Assembly: GCF_049676595.1 (NCBI RefSeq)
Contig: NZ_CP187259.1
Location: 1,178,001 to 1,242,000, forward strand
Direction: 5' to 3'
From: Methanocella_A sp049676595
GTDB lineage: Archaea; Halobacteriota; Methanocellia; Methanocellales; Methanocellaceae
DNA: 64,000 nt
How positions within the stretch are numbered: position 1 is the stretch's first letter; each line of letters starts with the position of its first letter. Under the pieces are notes generated by a model that searched no databases, was not told the DNA's origin, and saw only the letters and a program-made list of their open reading frames with translations. Below, in pieces: positions 63,676 through 64,000 of this stretch. A program made the translations under genes and the position numbers.

Positions 63676-64000
63676 AACCACGGCGGCACGGCGGCACGGA
63701 GACAATTGGGTACCAGCACTCAGTGATCAGTTTTTTGAACCACGGCGGCACGGCGGCACTGAGACAGGCTGGAATTCGCTGTATCATGGCTTTTTTTATT
63801 GATCCACGGCGGCACGGAGAGCCGGGGCACGGAGACAACCACCTTATCCAGTATTATTGTGCTAAACGTGATAGGATTCTACGGAGCGTTGGAGCTTTCA
63901 GAGTATTGATCAGATTCCTGAGCTGAAACGATTGACCGATAAGCAGCTTTTGGTTAATCGGCTGTCTCTGTGTCGCCGTGGACTGAAAAAGAGTTCACTA
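63576..64000 (+). repeat. Two-armed intergenic repeat element, copy E (cut by window edge)
   Basis: The left arm has five units (from 63576, 63626, 63676, about 63737 and 63801), then a centre with GACCGATAAGCAGC, then GTGTCGCCGTGGACTGAAAAAG, where the right arm begins and the window ends. It has the same orientation and centre as copies C and D and follows the UvrA-like gene. Confidence 0.8.

Overview
The window is archaeal and most likely comes from a hydrogenotrophic methanogen of the Methanocella type. The support is a long exosome / RNase P / proteasome operon, a thermosome, TFB, GAR1, SRP19 and RpoP, a coenzyme F420-reducing hydrogenase set (FrhA, FrhG, FrhB), a probable methanofuran-pathway kinase (MfnE), HypB, TATA-box promoters and several methanogen-associated DUF families. 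The genus is an inference; no 16S rRNA or mcr gene is present to confirm it.

Layout. 1-6.5 kb: start of a tungsten aldehyde oxidoreductase coupled to a DapA-family aldolase, NUDIX and DUF2551 genes, tRNA-Gly, an alpha/beta-hydrolase-like protein, a PHP phosphoesterase, a thermosome subunit and a LysO-type exporter split into two genes. 7-17.5 kb: RecJ-like DHH nuclease, DUF2150, MfnE, TauE-type permease, TFB with GAR1, a PHP phosphatase, SRP19, a large receiver-PAS-GAF-DUF835 protein whose leader may hold a structured RNA, then HypB with a 25-residue Cys/Lys-rich peptide. 17.7-20.7 kb: two secreted beta-propeller proteins that share an unusual C-terminal anchor. 20.8-28.2 kb: fourteen-gene operon L15e - RNA-binding protein - Rpp30 - Pop5 - PsmA - SBDS - Rrp4 - Rrp41 - Rrp42 - L37Ae - RpoP - Pcc1 - prefoldin beta - DUF3194, joining rRNA/tRNA processing, RNA decay, proteolysis and folding. 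29-38 kb: FetAB-like ABC transporter, the Frh operon, two secreted Thr/Pro-rich proteins, ThrB and ApgM. 38.2-41.7 kb: a PGF-CTERM surface protein and a PEGA-domain secreted protein. 41.8-49.2 kb: RtcA and KptA (RNA end repair), DUF6159, cysteine desulfurase with a ThiS/SAMP-like protein, tRNA-Ser, DUF371, an HVO_0476-type zinc protein and Pcm. 50-63.5 kb: archaemetzincin, DUF123 protein, a single-domain response regulator, two FemAB-like proteins, a histidine kinase, a flavin-binding-fold protein, a deaminase, three tRNAs, ArgF, a hexapeptide acyltransferase, DUF1405, a LOG-family protein, and PadR beside a short UvrA-like ATPase.

The most striking non-coding content is repetitive. Five large intergenic blocks (6.57-6.98, 13.39-13.85, 28.23-29.04, 49.22-49.81 and 63.58 kb to the end) are copies of one two-armed inverted element. 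Each is built from units beginning ACCACGGCGGCACGG on one arm and the reverse complement on the other, around a conserved centre. Four further intergenic elements use unrelated 8-9-bp-period motifs in the same inverted-arm design, and a five-unit 82-84 bp tandem array lies at 30.7-31.1 kb. No transposase, integrase or CRISPR-Cas gene was seen.
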